Below, piece by piece: positions 48,340 to 60,137 of a stretch of DNA of 64,000 bases. Made by a program: the position numbers and the translations under genes. Every line of letters begins with the position of its first letter. Position 1 is the stretch's first letter. This stretch comes from Aestuariivirga sp. (GTDB taxonomy: Bacteria > Pseudomonadota > Alphaproteobacteria > Rhizobiales > Aestuariivirgaceae): NCBI GenBank assembly GCA_030680855.1, contig JAUXUN010000058.1, positions 16,380 to 80,379 of the forward strand, written 5' to 3'. The notes under the pieces were generated by a model that saw nothing but the letters and a program-made list of their open reading frames with translations, was not told the origin of the DNA and did no database searches.

Positions 48340-48689
48340 GCGTCAGCGCCAGCTTCAAGGAATTTCTCATCGAGCAAATGGCGGGCTTCGGTCCCGTCAC
48401 CATCCGCCCCATGTTCGGCGGCGCCGGCGTCATGCGCGATGGTTTCATGTTCGCCCTCATCGACGATGAAGTCCTCTATCTCAAAGCCGACGATACGACC
48501 AAAGCTGCGTTTGTTGCTGAAAACCTCTCCCAGTTCACCTACATGTCCAAAGGCGGCAAGATGATGGAAATGGCTTATTGGCGCATTCCCGAACGCTGTC
48601 TGGATGACTCCGATGAAATGACAATCTGGTGCCGAACGGCCTATGGCGCGGCGCAGAAGGCCGCAGCGAAGAAGGAATCCAGGAAATGA
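48336..48689 (+). CDS. TfoX/Sxy N-terminal domain protein
   Basis: 117 residues. The block TIRPMFGGAGVMRDGFMFALIDDEVLYLKADD is typical of the TfoX N-terminal domain; the C-terminal domain of enterobacterial Sxy is missing, as is common for short homologues. Role unknown outside competence regulation in gamma-proteobacteria. GTG start overlaps sufA by 4 bases, so it is the last gene of the suf operon. A family A repeat follows. Confidence 0.9.
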   Translation: MSVSASFKEFLIEQMAGFGPVTIRPMFGGAGVMRDGFMFALIDDEVLYLKADDTTKAAFVAENLSQFTYMSKGGKMMEMAYWRIPERCLDDSDEMTIWCRTAYGAAQKAAAKKESRK

Positions 48690-48710
48690 CCCACCATCCC
48701 TTATCCTAAT

Positions 48711-48815
48711 CCCTCATCCTGAGGTGCTCGCATTTATGCGAGCCTCGAAGGATGGCCGCGAGTGCGCCTGCCGGACCCTTCGGGGCCCAGCTCCGCTGGG
48801 CACCTCAGGGTGAGG
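48711..48815. repeat. Family A palindromic repeat, copy 3
   Basis: Opens CCTCATCCTGAGGTGCTCG, includes the hairpin CTCGCATTTATGCGAG and CCTTCGGGGCCCAGC, and closes GGGCACCTCAGGGTGAGG. It lies between convergent genes (tfoX-like and DEAD helicase). Same family as 594-693 and 4588-4690. Confidence 0.85.
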
Positions 48816-48830
48816 TTTATGATTGTTAGC

Positions 48831-50243
<1,413 letters not shown>

Positions 50244-50392
50244 CTAGAGTTGAAGGACCGTTCTGGCGAGTTAATAAGGGGTGAGCGCCCGGGGCCGTTT
50301 CGCCACATCCGGGGGCGCGCTGATTGACGCGGAAAATAGGGCTTTTCCAATTAAAGTCAAATGTCTTGAGAGAAAGGGTTAAACGGCAAAAT
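50244..50392. other. Upstream region of the helicase gene
   Basis: About 150 bases between the helicase start and the katG terminator. It must hold the helicase promoter and leader; no hexamer pair stands out and I see no RNA gene. Confidence 0.4.
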
Positions 50393-50417
50393 AAGGGCGG
50401 ATCTAAGACCCGCCCTT
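50393..50417 (-). terminator. Rho-independent terminator of katG
   Basis: Arms AAGGGCGG (50393-50400) and CCGCCCTT (50410-50417). On the minus strand the stem is followed by ATTTTG. It lies 134 bases beyond the katG stop. Confidence 0.75.
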
Positions 50418-50551
50418 TGAGTTTGTTACGCTTGGGAGGTTACCGTCATTTCCCGAATCGTTCTCGCTAATACTACTCCTCCGCGACCTTCAATGCCACC
50501 TTTGATTGAAGTGCCAGACAAACGCCTCCAGTGGGCACCACCCGGCAGGGA

Positions 50552-52816
<2,265 letters not shown>

Positions 52817-52925
52817 CTAGTCTGGAAACCGCCGGCAGTTCAATTGCCAAGAGCCAACTGCGACACCACGGGCCCCTGCAAATTGAAGGCTTCACAGGCC
52901 AGAAATTTAATTATAGTGTTTGCCC

Positions 52926-53486
52926 ATGAAGTCGCTGACCATACTTCCGCTCGCCGATACGCCAAACCTCATAGTGCGCGAAATAGAGTCCTATGACGTC
53001 AAGGCCTTCGCCGGATTCATGATGCAGCCCCGTTACCAGCGCTACACTGCCATGCGCCTGCGCAATGACGCTGAAGTTGCGGCTTTCGTCCTGCGCTCGG
53101 TGGCAAGGCAGGGCGATGATCGCCGCAATGTTTTCCATCTCGCCGCCGAAGAGCGCTCATCAGGTGAAGCAATTGGCGATGGCTTCCTTATCATGCAGCG
53201 CGACCGCACCATTGAAATTGGCTGGGGCGTCCATCCCGCCATGTGGAGCTGCGGCTTCGGTACCGAAATCGGCACGGCGTTGTTGGGCCTCAGCTTTGAG
53301 CGTCTTTCTGCAAAAAGCGTGTGGTGCAAGGTCATGCGGGCAAATTCCGCTTCCGCCAAGCTGGCAAGCCGCATCGGCATGGTCCACGAAAAGCGCGTGG
53401 CGGGCTACGCCGTGGGCGACGGGCGTTTCGAGGATGTTGACATCTACGCCATGACCTCAGCCGAATATTTCGATCTCCCGTACTGA
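52926..53486 (+). CDS. GNAT-family N-acetyltransferase (RimJ/RimL type)
   Basis: 186 residues. Acetyl-CoA-binding region in EIGWGVHPAMWSCGFGTEIGTALLGLSFE (the Q/RxxGxG/A loop is altered to MWSCGFGTE), and SASAKLASRIGMVHEKRV near the end, as in ribosomal-protein or amino-acid acetyltransferases. Substrate unknown. ATG 52926 is preferred; a TTG two codons earlier is in frame. The thioredoxin-like gene follows 9 bases later, so they are probably co-transcribed. Confidence 0.85.
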   Translation: MKSLTILPLADTPNLIVREIESYDVKAFAGFMMQPRYQRYTAMRLRNDAEVAAFVLRSVARQGDDRRNVFHLAAEERSSGEAIGDGFLIMQRDRTIEIGWGVHPAMWSCGFGTEIGTALLGLSFERLSAKSVWCKVMRANSASAKLASRIGMVHEKRVAGYAVGDGRFEDVDIYAMTSAEYFDLPY

Positions 53487-53495
53487 GGAGCATCC

Positions 53496-54050
53496 ATGGC
53501 GGCAGTTCCACCTCTCTGCAATTTCGGCTGGAAGGCGCCAGGTTTCAGTTTGGCCGGTGTTGATGGCAAGACATACACGTTGGAAAACCTTCGCGGGCCC
53601 AAGGGCACGCTCATCGTTTTCATCTGCAACCATTGCCCCTATGTGAGATCTGTGATCGGCCGTCTGGTGCGCGATGCCACCGAGCTTCAGGGACTGGGCG
53701 TCACCACCGTTGCCATCTGCTCCAATGATCCGGTGAGCCATCCCTCTGACAATTTTGACAACATGAAAATCTTCGCCAGCCTGCATGGTTTCACTTTCAC
53801 CTATCTGCACGATGCAACCCAGAAAGTGGCCCGGGCCTATGAGGCCGTCTGCACCCCGGATTTTTTCGGCTTCAACGGCAAGCTGGAATTGCAGTATCGG
53901 GGCCGCCTTGATGAATCAAAAACAACTCTTGTGCCTAATGCCAGGCGTGAGCTCTTTGAAGCCATGAAACAGATTGCCCAAACAGGGCAGGGCCCCCGCG
54001 AGCAAACCGCCTCCATGGGGTGCTCCATTAAGTGGAAGGCGGCCTGGTGA
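53496..54050 (+). CDS. Thioredoxin-fold redox protein (AhpC/TSA-like)
   Basis: 184 residues, ATG with GAGGAG upstream. Redoxin pattern APGFSLAGVDGKTYTLENLRGPKGTLIVFICNHCPYVRS: the CNHC pair takes the place of CxxC. No signal peptide, so cytoplasmic. Proteins of this type (often called thioredoxin family or peroxiredoxin-like) are widespread, with unproven substrates. It probably shares a transcript with the GNAT gene and may serve the same stress theme as katG. Confidence 0.88.
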   Translation: MAAVPPLCNFGWKAPGFSLAGVDGKTYTLENLRGPKGTLIVFICNHCPYVRSVIGRLVRDATELQGLGVTTVAICSNDPVSHPSDNFDNMKIFASLHGFTFTYLHDATQKVARAYEAVCTPDFFGFNGKLELQYRGRLDESKTTLVPNARRELFEAMKQIAQTGQGPREQTASMGCSIKWKAAW

Positions 54051-54081
54051 TGCCCCCGGTTTTCCCCGGCATGCCAGGGTA

Positions 54082-54849
54082 ATGAACGGCCTGTCTGCTG
54101 CAACTGCAGAGCTGATTGCGTCGCTAGGAACCACCAGCTTTGCAGATCGCCTTCTTGGGCTTGCCGCCGCCGCCATCGTGCACGATGCCGCGGCCCTTAT
54201 CCTGTTCCGTGAAAACGCGCCCCCGATTGTTGCCGTCGACCGGTTAATGCCAGCCGAGCGGGGTTATCTCTATGGTGACTATATTTCCGGCGTCTACTTG
54301 CTCAGCCCGTTCTATCGGCTGGCAAGGAAAGGACCCTTGCCGCGCACCGCGCGCATCATGGACATCGCCCCCACAGGCTTCAAGGCAAGCGAATACCACC
54401 GCCGCTATTTCAGTCAGATAGGTGTTGTGGACATGATCGGCGTTCTGATCCCGGCAGGCAAGGGTGCCACGGTTTTCATGTCGCTGTCGCGCAGCATCGG
54501 CCACAGGCACTTTGCCGCGCTGGACGTGCGCCAACTTGAAAATCTCATGCTAGTCATGTCCGCCGCCGTGAAACGTCATCTGGCACTACCAGACGCGGCC
54601 ATTGGCAAGGCCCCTAAGCCTGCGGCTGCCCTGCCCTTGCCTCCGCCCTCTCTTGCCTCGGCCCTTACGTCGCGCGAGACGCAAGTCATGAATCTCGTAC
54701 TTGAGGGTCACTCCACCAAATCGCTGGCCGCACAGCTCACAATCTCTGTGGAGACGGTCCGCGTTCATCGCCGCCACATCTACGCAAAACTCGGCGTTTC
54801 CTCCCAGGCGGAACTGTTTCACTGGTTTCTTGCCTCCCGCGCGCTATAA
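54082..54849 (+). CDS. LuxR-family transcriptional regulator
   Basis: 255 residues. C-terminal LuxR helix-turn-helix (about 190-250, LTSRETQVMNLVLEGHSTKSLAAQLTISVETVRVHRRHIYAKLGVSSQAELF). The N-terminal ~180 residues (FADRLLGLAAAAIVHDAAALILF and later FMSLSRSIGHRHFAALD) look GAF-like, not like an acyl-homoserine-lactone domain. ATG 54082 is 31 bases after the previous stop. It lies 68 bases upstream of the amidinohydrolase gene on the same strand and is a candidate regulator of it. Confidence 0.85.
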   Translation: MNGLSAATAELIASLGTTSFADRLLGLAAAAIVHDAAALILFRENAPPIVAVDRLMPAERGYLYGDYISGVYLLSPFYRLARKGPLPRTARIMDIAPTGFKASEYHRRYFSQIGVVDMIGVLIPAGKGATVFMSLSRSIGHRHFAALDVRQLENLMLVMSAAVKRHLALPDAAIGKAPKPAAALPLPPPSLASALTSRETQVMNLVLEGHSTKSLAAQLTISVETVRVHRRHIYAKLGVSSQAELFHWFLASRAL

Positions 54850-54917
54850 CCCTGTTGCGGTATTCCTGCGCGTGACCGCCGGTGCTAGTTTCAATCTGCA
54901 CAATTAGGGAGCCGATC

Positions 54918-55853
54918 ATGACCGCCAGCCCACACATTCCACTCCGCGCCCGCCTTGAGGGTGGCGGAACTCCTCTCATGAAGAACTGGTATCTGAAATC
55001 GGAAACCGGCCCGCTGAAGGATGTGCTGCTCGGCCCCGCCGAAAGCTTCCGCTGGATGGGCCTGGAAAATGCCCATTGGTCCTCCCTCGTACGCGACACA
55101 ATCCGAAAAGGCTACAAGTTCGACAAGCAGGTGGCCATGCGCCAGCACCGCGAAATGGTCGATGCCTACCATGATGCGGGCGTCACTACGCATTTTCTGC
55201 CCACCGACATGAGCAATCCCTACCAGGTCTATGCCCGCGACAGTTCCTTCATGTCGCCCTATGGTGCCGTGATCTGCCAATTGGCCAATCCACGCCGCCG
55301 CGGCGAATACGCGGCAGCACTCCGCTTCTATCTCGAAAATGACATCCCGATTTACGATATGATTTCCGCCGGAAATTTTGAAGGCGGTGACTTCAACACC
55401 ATCAGGGCAGGGGTGGCGCTGGTGGGCTACACCGATCACCGCTCGGAAGAAGTGGCTGCCCGCCAGGCCGCCGAATGGTTCATCAAGGAGGGCTGGGAAA
55501 TCAAGTTTGCTCCCATCGATCAGTTCTATGTCCACATTGACCTCATGGTCTGCATGCTGAACGAAAACTGCGCCGCCGTGTGCCTCGAAACCACCGAGGA
55601 TGATGTCATCCAGTGGCTCAAGTCCAAGAAAATCGAAATCATCCCGGCCTCCTTCAAGGAAACCATGGCCTTGGGCTGCAACGTCGTGCCGCTTGGCAAT
55701 GACCGCGTGCTCTCAACCCTGACGGCCACCGACCTCAACACGAAAATGCGCGCCCACGGCTTCAAGGTCTATGATCCCGATATGACGATGTTCACCCAAG
55801 CCGGTGGTGGCGTTCACTGCATGTGCCAGCCGCTGCGCCGTGAAGCAGCATAA
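54918..55853 (+). CDS. Arginine deiminase / amidinotransferase superfamily enzyme
   Basis: 311 residues. Guanidino-group-modifying fold: YQVYARDSSFMSPYGAVI, ISAGNFEGGDFNTIRAG, VHIDLMVCMLNENCAAV (catalytic His in VHIDL) and the nucleophilic cysteine in GGGVHCMCQP. Such enzymes hydrolyse or transfer the amidino group of arginine or methylated arginine; ADI, DDAH or related activity cannot be told apart here. ATG 54918 has AGGGAG 7-8 bases upstream. The next gene overlaps its 3' end by 14 bases. Confidence 0.88.
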   Translation: MTASPHIPLRARLEGGGTPLMKNWYLKSETGPLKDVLLGPAESFRWMGLENAHWSSLVRDTIRKGYKFDKQVAMRQHREMVDAYHDAGVTTHFLPTDMSNPYQVYARDSSFMSPYGAVICQLANPRRRGEYAAALRFYLENDIPIYDMISAGNFEGGDFNTIRAGVALVGYTDHRSEEVAARQAAEWFIKEGWEIKFAPIDQFYVHIDLMVCMLNENCAAVCLETTEDDVIQWLKSKKIEIIPASFKETMALGCNVVPLGNDRVLSTLTATDLNTKMRAHGFKVYDPDMTMFTQAGGGVHCMCQPLRREAA

Positions 55854-56970
55854 GGTTTTGGTTGTAGGCGCTGGGCCCGCAGGGCTCATGGCGGCGGAGA
55901 TTTTGGCCAGCGGCGGTGTTGAAGTCACCATCTTTGATCATATGCCGTCGCCCGCCCGCAAGTTTCTGCTCGCTGGAAGAGGGGGCCTCAACCTCACCCA
56001 TTCCGAGGACCTCGAAACCTTCCTCACCCGCTATGGCGAGGCCAGGAACTTTCTCGAACCCGCCATCTGCGCCTTCCCGCCGCAAGCAGTGATCGACTGG
56101 TGCCATGGTCTTGGTGTCGAAACCTTCGTGGGCTCGTCCGGCCGCGTCTTTCCAAAACAGATGAAGGCCTCGCCGCTGCTCCGCGCCTGGCTCCGCCGCT
56201 TGGACAGCCTCGGCGTGACCTTGAAAACTCGCGAGCCCTGGCAGGGCTTTGACGGCACGCCCACCATCCTCGCCATGGGCGGCGCCAGTTGGCCCCATCT
56301 GGGCAGCGATGCCGCCTGGGTGCCGCTGCTGCGCGCGGCGGGAGTTCGGGTGAATGGCTTCAAGCCCGCCAACAGCCGCTTCCTGGTGAACTGGACGCCG
56401 CTGTTTCGCAACCGCTTCGCCGGAACCCCGGTGAAGAATGTCGGCCTCACCTATGCCAACAACAAGGTGCGCGGCGAATTGATGGTTTCGCAGGAAGGCA
56501 TCGAGGGCGGCGCAGTTTACGCTCTTTCCCGCTTCATGCGCGAAGCCCCGGGCCAGCCGCTGCAGATTGATCTCCGCCCCGATGTAACCACGGCCGCACT
56601 CGCTGAAAAATTAACAAGGCCCCGCGGCAAGGAAAGCCACTCGACGTATCTGCGGAAAACCGTGGGCCTCCCGCCCGTGGCTATTTCACTGCTTCATGAA
56701 ACCAAAACGCCGATCACCGCCGAAGGCATCAAGGATGTGGCCGTGAACATCCTCCGCCCGGCCGGAATCGCCCGGGCCATTTCCTCGGCCGGCGGCGTTG
56801 CCCGCAGCGAGGTGGACGGAAACTTCCAGTTCCTGAAGTTCCCGAATTGCTACGCCGTGGGCGAAATGCTGGATTGGGAAGCCCCCACCGGCGGCTATCT
56901 GCTCCAGGCCTGCTTCTCCACCGCCGTGGCCGCCGCCCGTAACTGTCTGGATAATCTCGAAAAATTGTGA
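55840..56970 (+). CDS. FAD/NAD(P)-binding flavoprotein, HI0933/TIGR03862 type
   Basis: 376 residues. FAD motif VLVVGAGPAGLMAAEILASGGVEVTIFDH at the start, then the family-specific KFLLAGRGGLNLTHSE, GSSGRVFPKQMKASPLLRAWL and the C-terminal GEMLDWEAPTGGYLLQACFSTAVAAA. Activity unknown. GTG 55840 is chosen: it begins directly before the FAD motif and overlaps the previous gene by 14 bases, which suggests translational coupling. Confidence 0.9.
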   Translation: MKQHKVLVVGAGPAGLMAAEILASGGVEVTIFDHMPSPARKFLLAGRGGLNLTHSEDLETFLTRYGEARNFLEPAICAFPPQAVIDWCHGLGVETFVGSSGRVFPKQMKASPLLRAWLRRLDSLGVTLKTREPWQGFDGTPTILAMGGASWPHLGSDAAWVPLLRAAGVRVNGFKPANSRFLVNWTPLFRNRFAGTPVKNVGLTYANNKVRGELMVSQEGIEGGAVYALSRFMREAPGQPLQIDLRPDVTTAALAEKLTRPRGKESHSTYLRKTVGLPPVAISLLHETKTPITAEGIKDVAVNILRPAGIARAISSAGGVARSEVDGNFQFLKFPNCYAVGEMLDWEAPTGGYLLQACFSTAVAAARNCLDNLEKL

Positions 56971-57040
56971 TAATTTCCTGCCCCGGGTCCGCCATAATTG
57001 GGCCGGATAGTTCCGGTGGGATCAGGTAGGGATTGTATGT

Positions 57041-57469
57041 ATGCGTAAATTTTCCAGCTCGGCTTTGGCTGTTGCCACGTTCGTTTTGCTGTCCATGCCG
57101 GCCTCGGCCAGCAGCCAGACCTATTGTGAAATGCTCGCCAAGGATTTTGCCGACATCCGCACCACCGATGTTGACCTCTGGCAAAAATCCTACCGCAACG
57201 CTTTCAACGACTGCATGAATCAATACACCGCCGTGGCCCCCGCCGCTCCGCCAAAGAAAAAATTGCAGAAACAGGCCGAAGTGCCGCTTGCTGAATCGGA
57301 AACCGCCACCGCGGTCGCCGCCGTGGTAAAGCCGAAAAAACTGGAGTTGGAGGAAGGCTCCGAGGCGTGGAATGAATACTGCGCCGCGAAATACAAATCC
57401 TTCAACCCCGACACCGGCACCTACAATTCGTACAACGGCAAGGAACGCCGCTGCGTTGTGACGCAGTAA
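57041..57469 (+). CDS. BA14K-like secreted protein
   Basis: 142 residues. Signal peptide to about residue 23 (PASA). The C-terminal motif YCAAKYKSFNPDTGTYNSYNG with a final cysteine matches the BA14K-like repeat of Hyphomicrobiales (first seen in a Brucella 14 kDa immunoreactive protein). The middle is Lys/Ala/Pro-rich. It is probably periplasmic or surface-linked; function unknown. AGGGAT lies about 9 bases before the ATG. Confidence 0.85.
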   Translation: MRKFSSSALAVATFVLLSMPASASSQTYCEMLAKDFADIRTTDVDLWQKSYRNAFNDCMNQYTAVAPAAPPKKKLQKQAEVPLAESETATAVAAVVKPKKLELEEGSEAWNEYCAAKYKSFNPDTGTYNSYNGKERRCVVTQ

Positions 57470-57480
57470 GCCAGCGCAAC

Positions 57481-58005
57481 TTACTGTGCGGCCAGGTAAT
57501 CGGTGAGATTGTCCAGCGTCCCGGTCCAGCCTTGTTGCATCGAGCTTGCACCGTCTTCAAAGGTCTTGCGCTCAATTTCGGTTGCGGAATAGGGAAGCCA
57601 ATTGATCGTAACTTTGGTCTTCTTGCCTTCTGCGGCAAGCGTGACCGTGCTCAGGATATCGAGCGGCCATTTCCCATCAAAAAAGGGTGCCCGCGTCGTG
57701 CCGCCCGCGGGATCAGAAAATGAATTGATGTAAACCAGCTTCTCCGGCGGCGAAATTTCCCGATAAACGAATTTGCCCCAAATCTCCAATCCTTGCGGCG
57801 ATCTCAAGTGATAGAGGAAAATCCCGCCGACACGGAGATCGACTTTGGTGGAGAGAATATCAAAGCCCCTTGGCCCCCACCATTTGAGCAGGCGCTCCGG
57901 CTCGGTCCAGGCTTTCCACACTAGGTCCCGTGGCGCGTCAAAAATCCGTGAGATGACGAACTCGAATTCTCCAACCTGTTTGGCTTCACTTTTTGCCATT
58001 GCCAT
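57481..58005 (-). CDS. SRPBCC-domain protein (AHSA1 type)
   Basis: 174 residues. START/Bet v1-like pattern ISRIFDAPRDLVWKAWTEPERLLKWWGPRGF and GWTGTLDNLTDYL. It binds a hydrophobic ligand; the activity is unknown. ATG 58005 has AAGGAG upstream. It overlaps the 3' end of the ArsR gene by 20 bases, and together they form a common regulator-effector pair. Confidence 0.9.
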   Translation of the reverse strand: MAMAKSEAKQVGEFEFVISRIFDAPRDLVWKAWTEPERLLKWWGPRGFDILSTKVDLRVGGIFLYHLRSPQGLEIWGKFVYREISPPEKLVYINSFSDPAGGTTRAPFFDGKWPLDILSTVTLAAEGKKTKVTINWLPYSATEIERKTFEDGASSMQQGWTGTLDNLTDYLAAQ

Positions 58006-58348
58006 TTTTCTTCTCCTTTTTTCCCTTTGCCTGAATATCGCGCAAATAATCTTCGAGACGATCCAGTGGTTCGTCCCAGAAGTGGCGATAGTGCTCCAGC
58101 CAGCCATCTACGGCCTTGAGCGATTCCGGTTTCAATTTGCAGGGCCGCCATTGCGCTTCGCGCCCGCGCGTAATGAGCCCCGCATGCTCCAGAACTTTGA
58201 GATGTTTCGAAACCGCCGGCAGGCTCATCTCGAAAGGCTTGGCGAGCTCCAGAACCGAAGTTTCCCCCCGCGCAAGGCGGCTCAAAATGGCCCGCCGCGT
58301 GGGATCGGCGAGCGCCGAAAAAGTCGTGCTGAGGTGATCGATTGTCAT
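57986..58348 (-). CDS. ArsR-family transcriptional regulator
   Basis: 120 residues. Winged helix (ALADPTRRAILSRLARGETSVLELAKPFEMSLPAVSKHLKVLEHAGLITRG) with no metal-binding cysteines, as in the ArsR members paired with SRPBCC proteins. The C-terminus is Lys-rich. ATG 58348 is chosen; the earlier in-frame start would place the operator inside the coding region. It most likely binds the palindrome at 58368-58389 and represses its own operon. Confidence 0.9.
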   Translation of the reverse strand: MTIDHLSTTFSALADPTRRAILSRLARGETSVLELAKPFEMSLPAVSKHLKVLEHAGLITRGREAQWRPCKLKPESLKAVDGWLEHYRHFWDEPLDRLEDYLRDIQAKGKKEKKNGNGKK

Positions 58349-58367
58349 GTTTCCCGGGTCGATTTCG

Positions 58368-58389
58368 TATTTAACTAATAGGTTAAATA
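58368..58389. promoter_or_regulatory. Operator-like palindrome upstream of the ArsR-SRPBCC operon
   Basis: TATTTAAC-N6-GTTAAATA: perfect 8-base arms, 20 bases upstream of the ArsR start. Size and position fit an ArsR-family dimer site over the promoter. Confidence 0.7.
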
Positions 58390-58426
58390 GAAGGCAACCC
58401 CTATCTTTGTCAAGTAACAATTTTGC

Positions 58427-60046
58427 TTAGATCTGATCGTTCAGGATTATTTCCGCCCCGCGCCAGCCCACCATCATGGCAGGCCCGTTGGTATTGCCCG
58501 CAATCAGGCTGGGGAAAACCGAAGCATCGCACACCCGCAAATTCTGAATGCCATGCACCCGTAAGTGCGGATCGACAACCGAGTCTGCCGCATCCGGTCC
58601 CATGCGGCAAGTGCAGGACGGATGGTAGACCGTGCCGCTACGCTGCCGGATATCGGCGATCAACTCGTCATCGCTGACACAAGCAGGGCCCGGGCGCAGC
58701 TCTTCCGCAATCACATCCGCCAAAGGCTCCTGCGCCGCGATTTTCCGCAGGAATTTCACCGCGTCTAGCATCTCCGCAATATCCTCATTTGTCGAATAGG
58801 CATTGGCCACAATGCGCGGGTGCTGCAGCGGATCAGCCGACTGGATTTCAATGAGGCCCCGGCTGCTTGGCCGGCAATTGGAAAGGCCCAGGGAAAATCC
58901 CGAGAAGGGATCAGGCGTGAGCAGGGGGCGTTCACCCACTTTAGGGATAAGCGTCGAAAAGGCCTGCATGTAAAGCTGCATGTTGGGCCGCGTGTGGGCA
59001 GGCGAAGAACGGAAAAATCCGCCGCCCTGATTGACGCTTAAACTGAGCGGCCCGCCGCGTGACAGGACATAGCGCAGGCCAACCCGCAGCTTGCCCCACC
59101 AGGGCCGCAACTCATCATTCAGGGTGGGCACCTTCATCCGGTAAGTGTAGTTCAGCCCCACATGATCCTGCAGATGCGCTCCCACATTCGCATTCTCCTG
59201 CCGCACCTCAATGCCCTGCGCCTGCAAAATTTTAGCTGGCCCGATGCCGGATAACTGCAGCAATTGCACTGAGTTGATCGCCCCGCCAGCCAAAATAACC
59301 TCGCGCCCCGCCACCGCGATTTTCCTCACACCACGATGCAGATACTCAACGCCAGTGGCGCGAGCTCCCTCAAACAAAACCTTCGTCACCTGCGCATGGG
59401 TTACGACATCCACATTCCGCCGCTTCATCGCCGGCCTGAGGAAAGCCCGCGCCGCCGACATGCGCTGTCCGTTCCACGTTGTATATTGATAGGCCCCAAC
59501 CCCTTCCTGCGTCGCCCCGTTGAAATCCTCGTTCAGCGGAAGCCCGGCCTTACTGCTGGCCAGTACAAACTTGAGATAGAGCGGATGAAAATCTTTTGGC
59601 CCGCAGCGCACTGGCAGAGGCCCGCCCACCCCGCGAAATTCATTGCCGCCCGCTTCCGTATCCTCCATGGCGCGGAAGGAGCGCAGCACCTCGTCCCAGC
59701 CCCAGCCTGGGTTCCCCGCCGCATCCCAGTTCTCGTAGTCCTCGCGGGCCCCCCGGATATAAACCATGGCATTGATCGAGCTTGAGCCGCCCAGCACCTT
59801 GCCGCGCGGCCAGTAATCCCGCTGGCCATTGAGGCCGGGATCGGCTTCCGCCGCATACATCCAGTTCACCGAAGGATCGTAAAACGTCTTGCCATAGCCC
59901 AGCGGCATCTGGATGAAGAAGCGCCGGTCCGAGCCGCCCGCCTCGAGCACCAGCACGCTGTGCCGGCCAGTGGCTGAAAGCCGCTCCGCCAGAACGCAGC
60001 CGGCCGAACCCGCGCCCACAATGATAAAATCAAAAACCCGGTCCAC
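58427..60046 (-). CDS. GMC-family oxidoreductase (choline dehydrogenase-like)
   Basis: 539 residues. FAD motif FDFIIVGAGSAGCVLAERLS, GMC signature 1 near RGKVLGGSSSINAMVYIRG, signature 2 near AGGAINSVQLLQLSGIGP, and the C-terminal catalytic His region (VYHPSCTCRMGPD and NTNGPAMMVGWRGAEIIL). It oxidises an alcohol with FAD. GTG 60046 is used. It is divergent from a dehydratase-like and a dehydrogenase gene and may belong to the same pathway. Substrate unknown. Confidence 0.92.
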   Translation of the reverse strand: MDRVFDFIIVGAGSAGCVLAERLSATGRHSVLVLEAGGSDRRFFIQMPLGYGKTFYDPSVNWMYAAEADPGLNGQRDYWPRGKVLGGSSSINAMVYIRGAREDYENWDAAGNPGWGWDEVLRSFRAMEDTEAGGNEFRGVGGPLPVRCGPKDFHPLYLKFVLASSKAGLPLNEDFNGATQEGVGAYQYTTWNGQRMSAARAFLRPAMKRRNVDVVTHAQVTKVLFEGARATGVEYLHRGVRKIAVAGREVILAGGAINSVQLLQLSGIGPAKILQAQGIEVRQENANVGAHLQDHVGLNYTYRMKVPTLNDELRPWWGKLRVGLRYVLSRGGPLSLSVNQGGGFFRSSPAHTRPNMQLYMQAFSTLIPKVGERPLLTPDPFSGFSLGLSNCRPSSRGLIEIQSADPLQHPRIVANAYSTNEDIAEMLDAVKFLRKIAAQEPLADVIAEELRPGPACVSDDELIADIRQRSGTVYHPSCTCRMGPDAADSVVDPHLRVHGIQNLRVCDASVFPSLIAGNTNGPAMMVGWRGAEIILNDQI

Positions 60047-60137
60047 GCTTCACCATAGTTAGAAAAATTCATCCCTGCTTGCTCAAGCGAGCTGTTATCA
60101 TTTAGCCTTATGCCATAGTCTTGAAAGATGCATCCCC

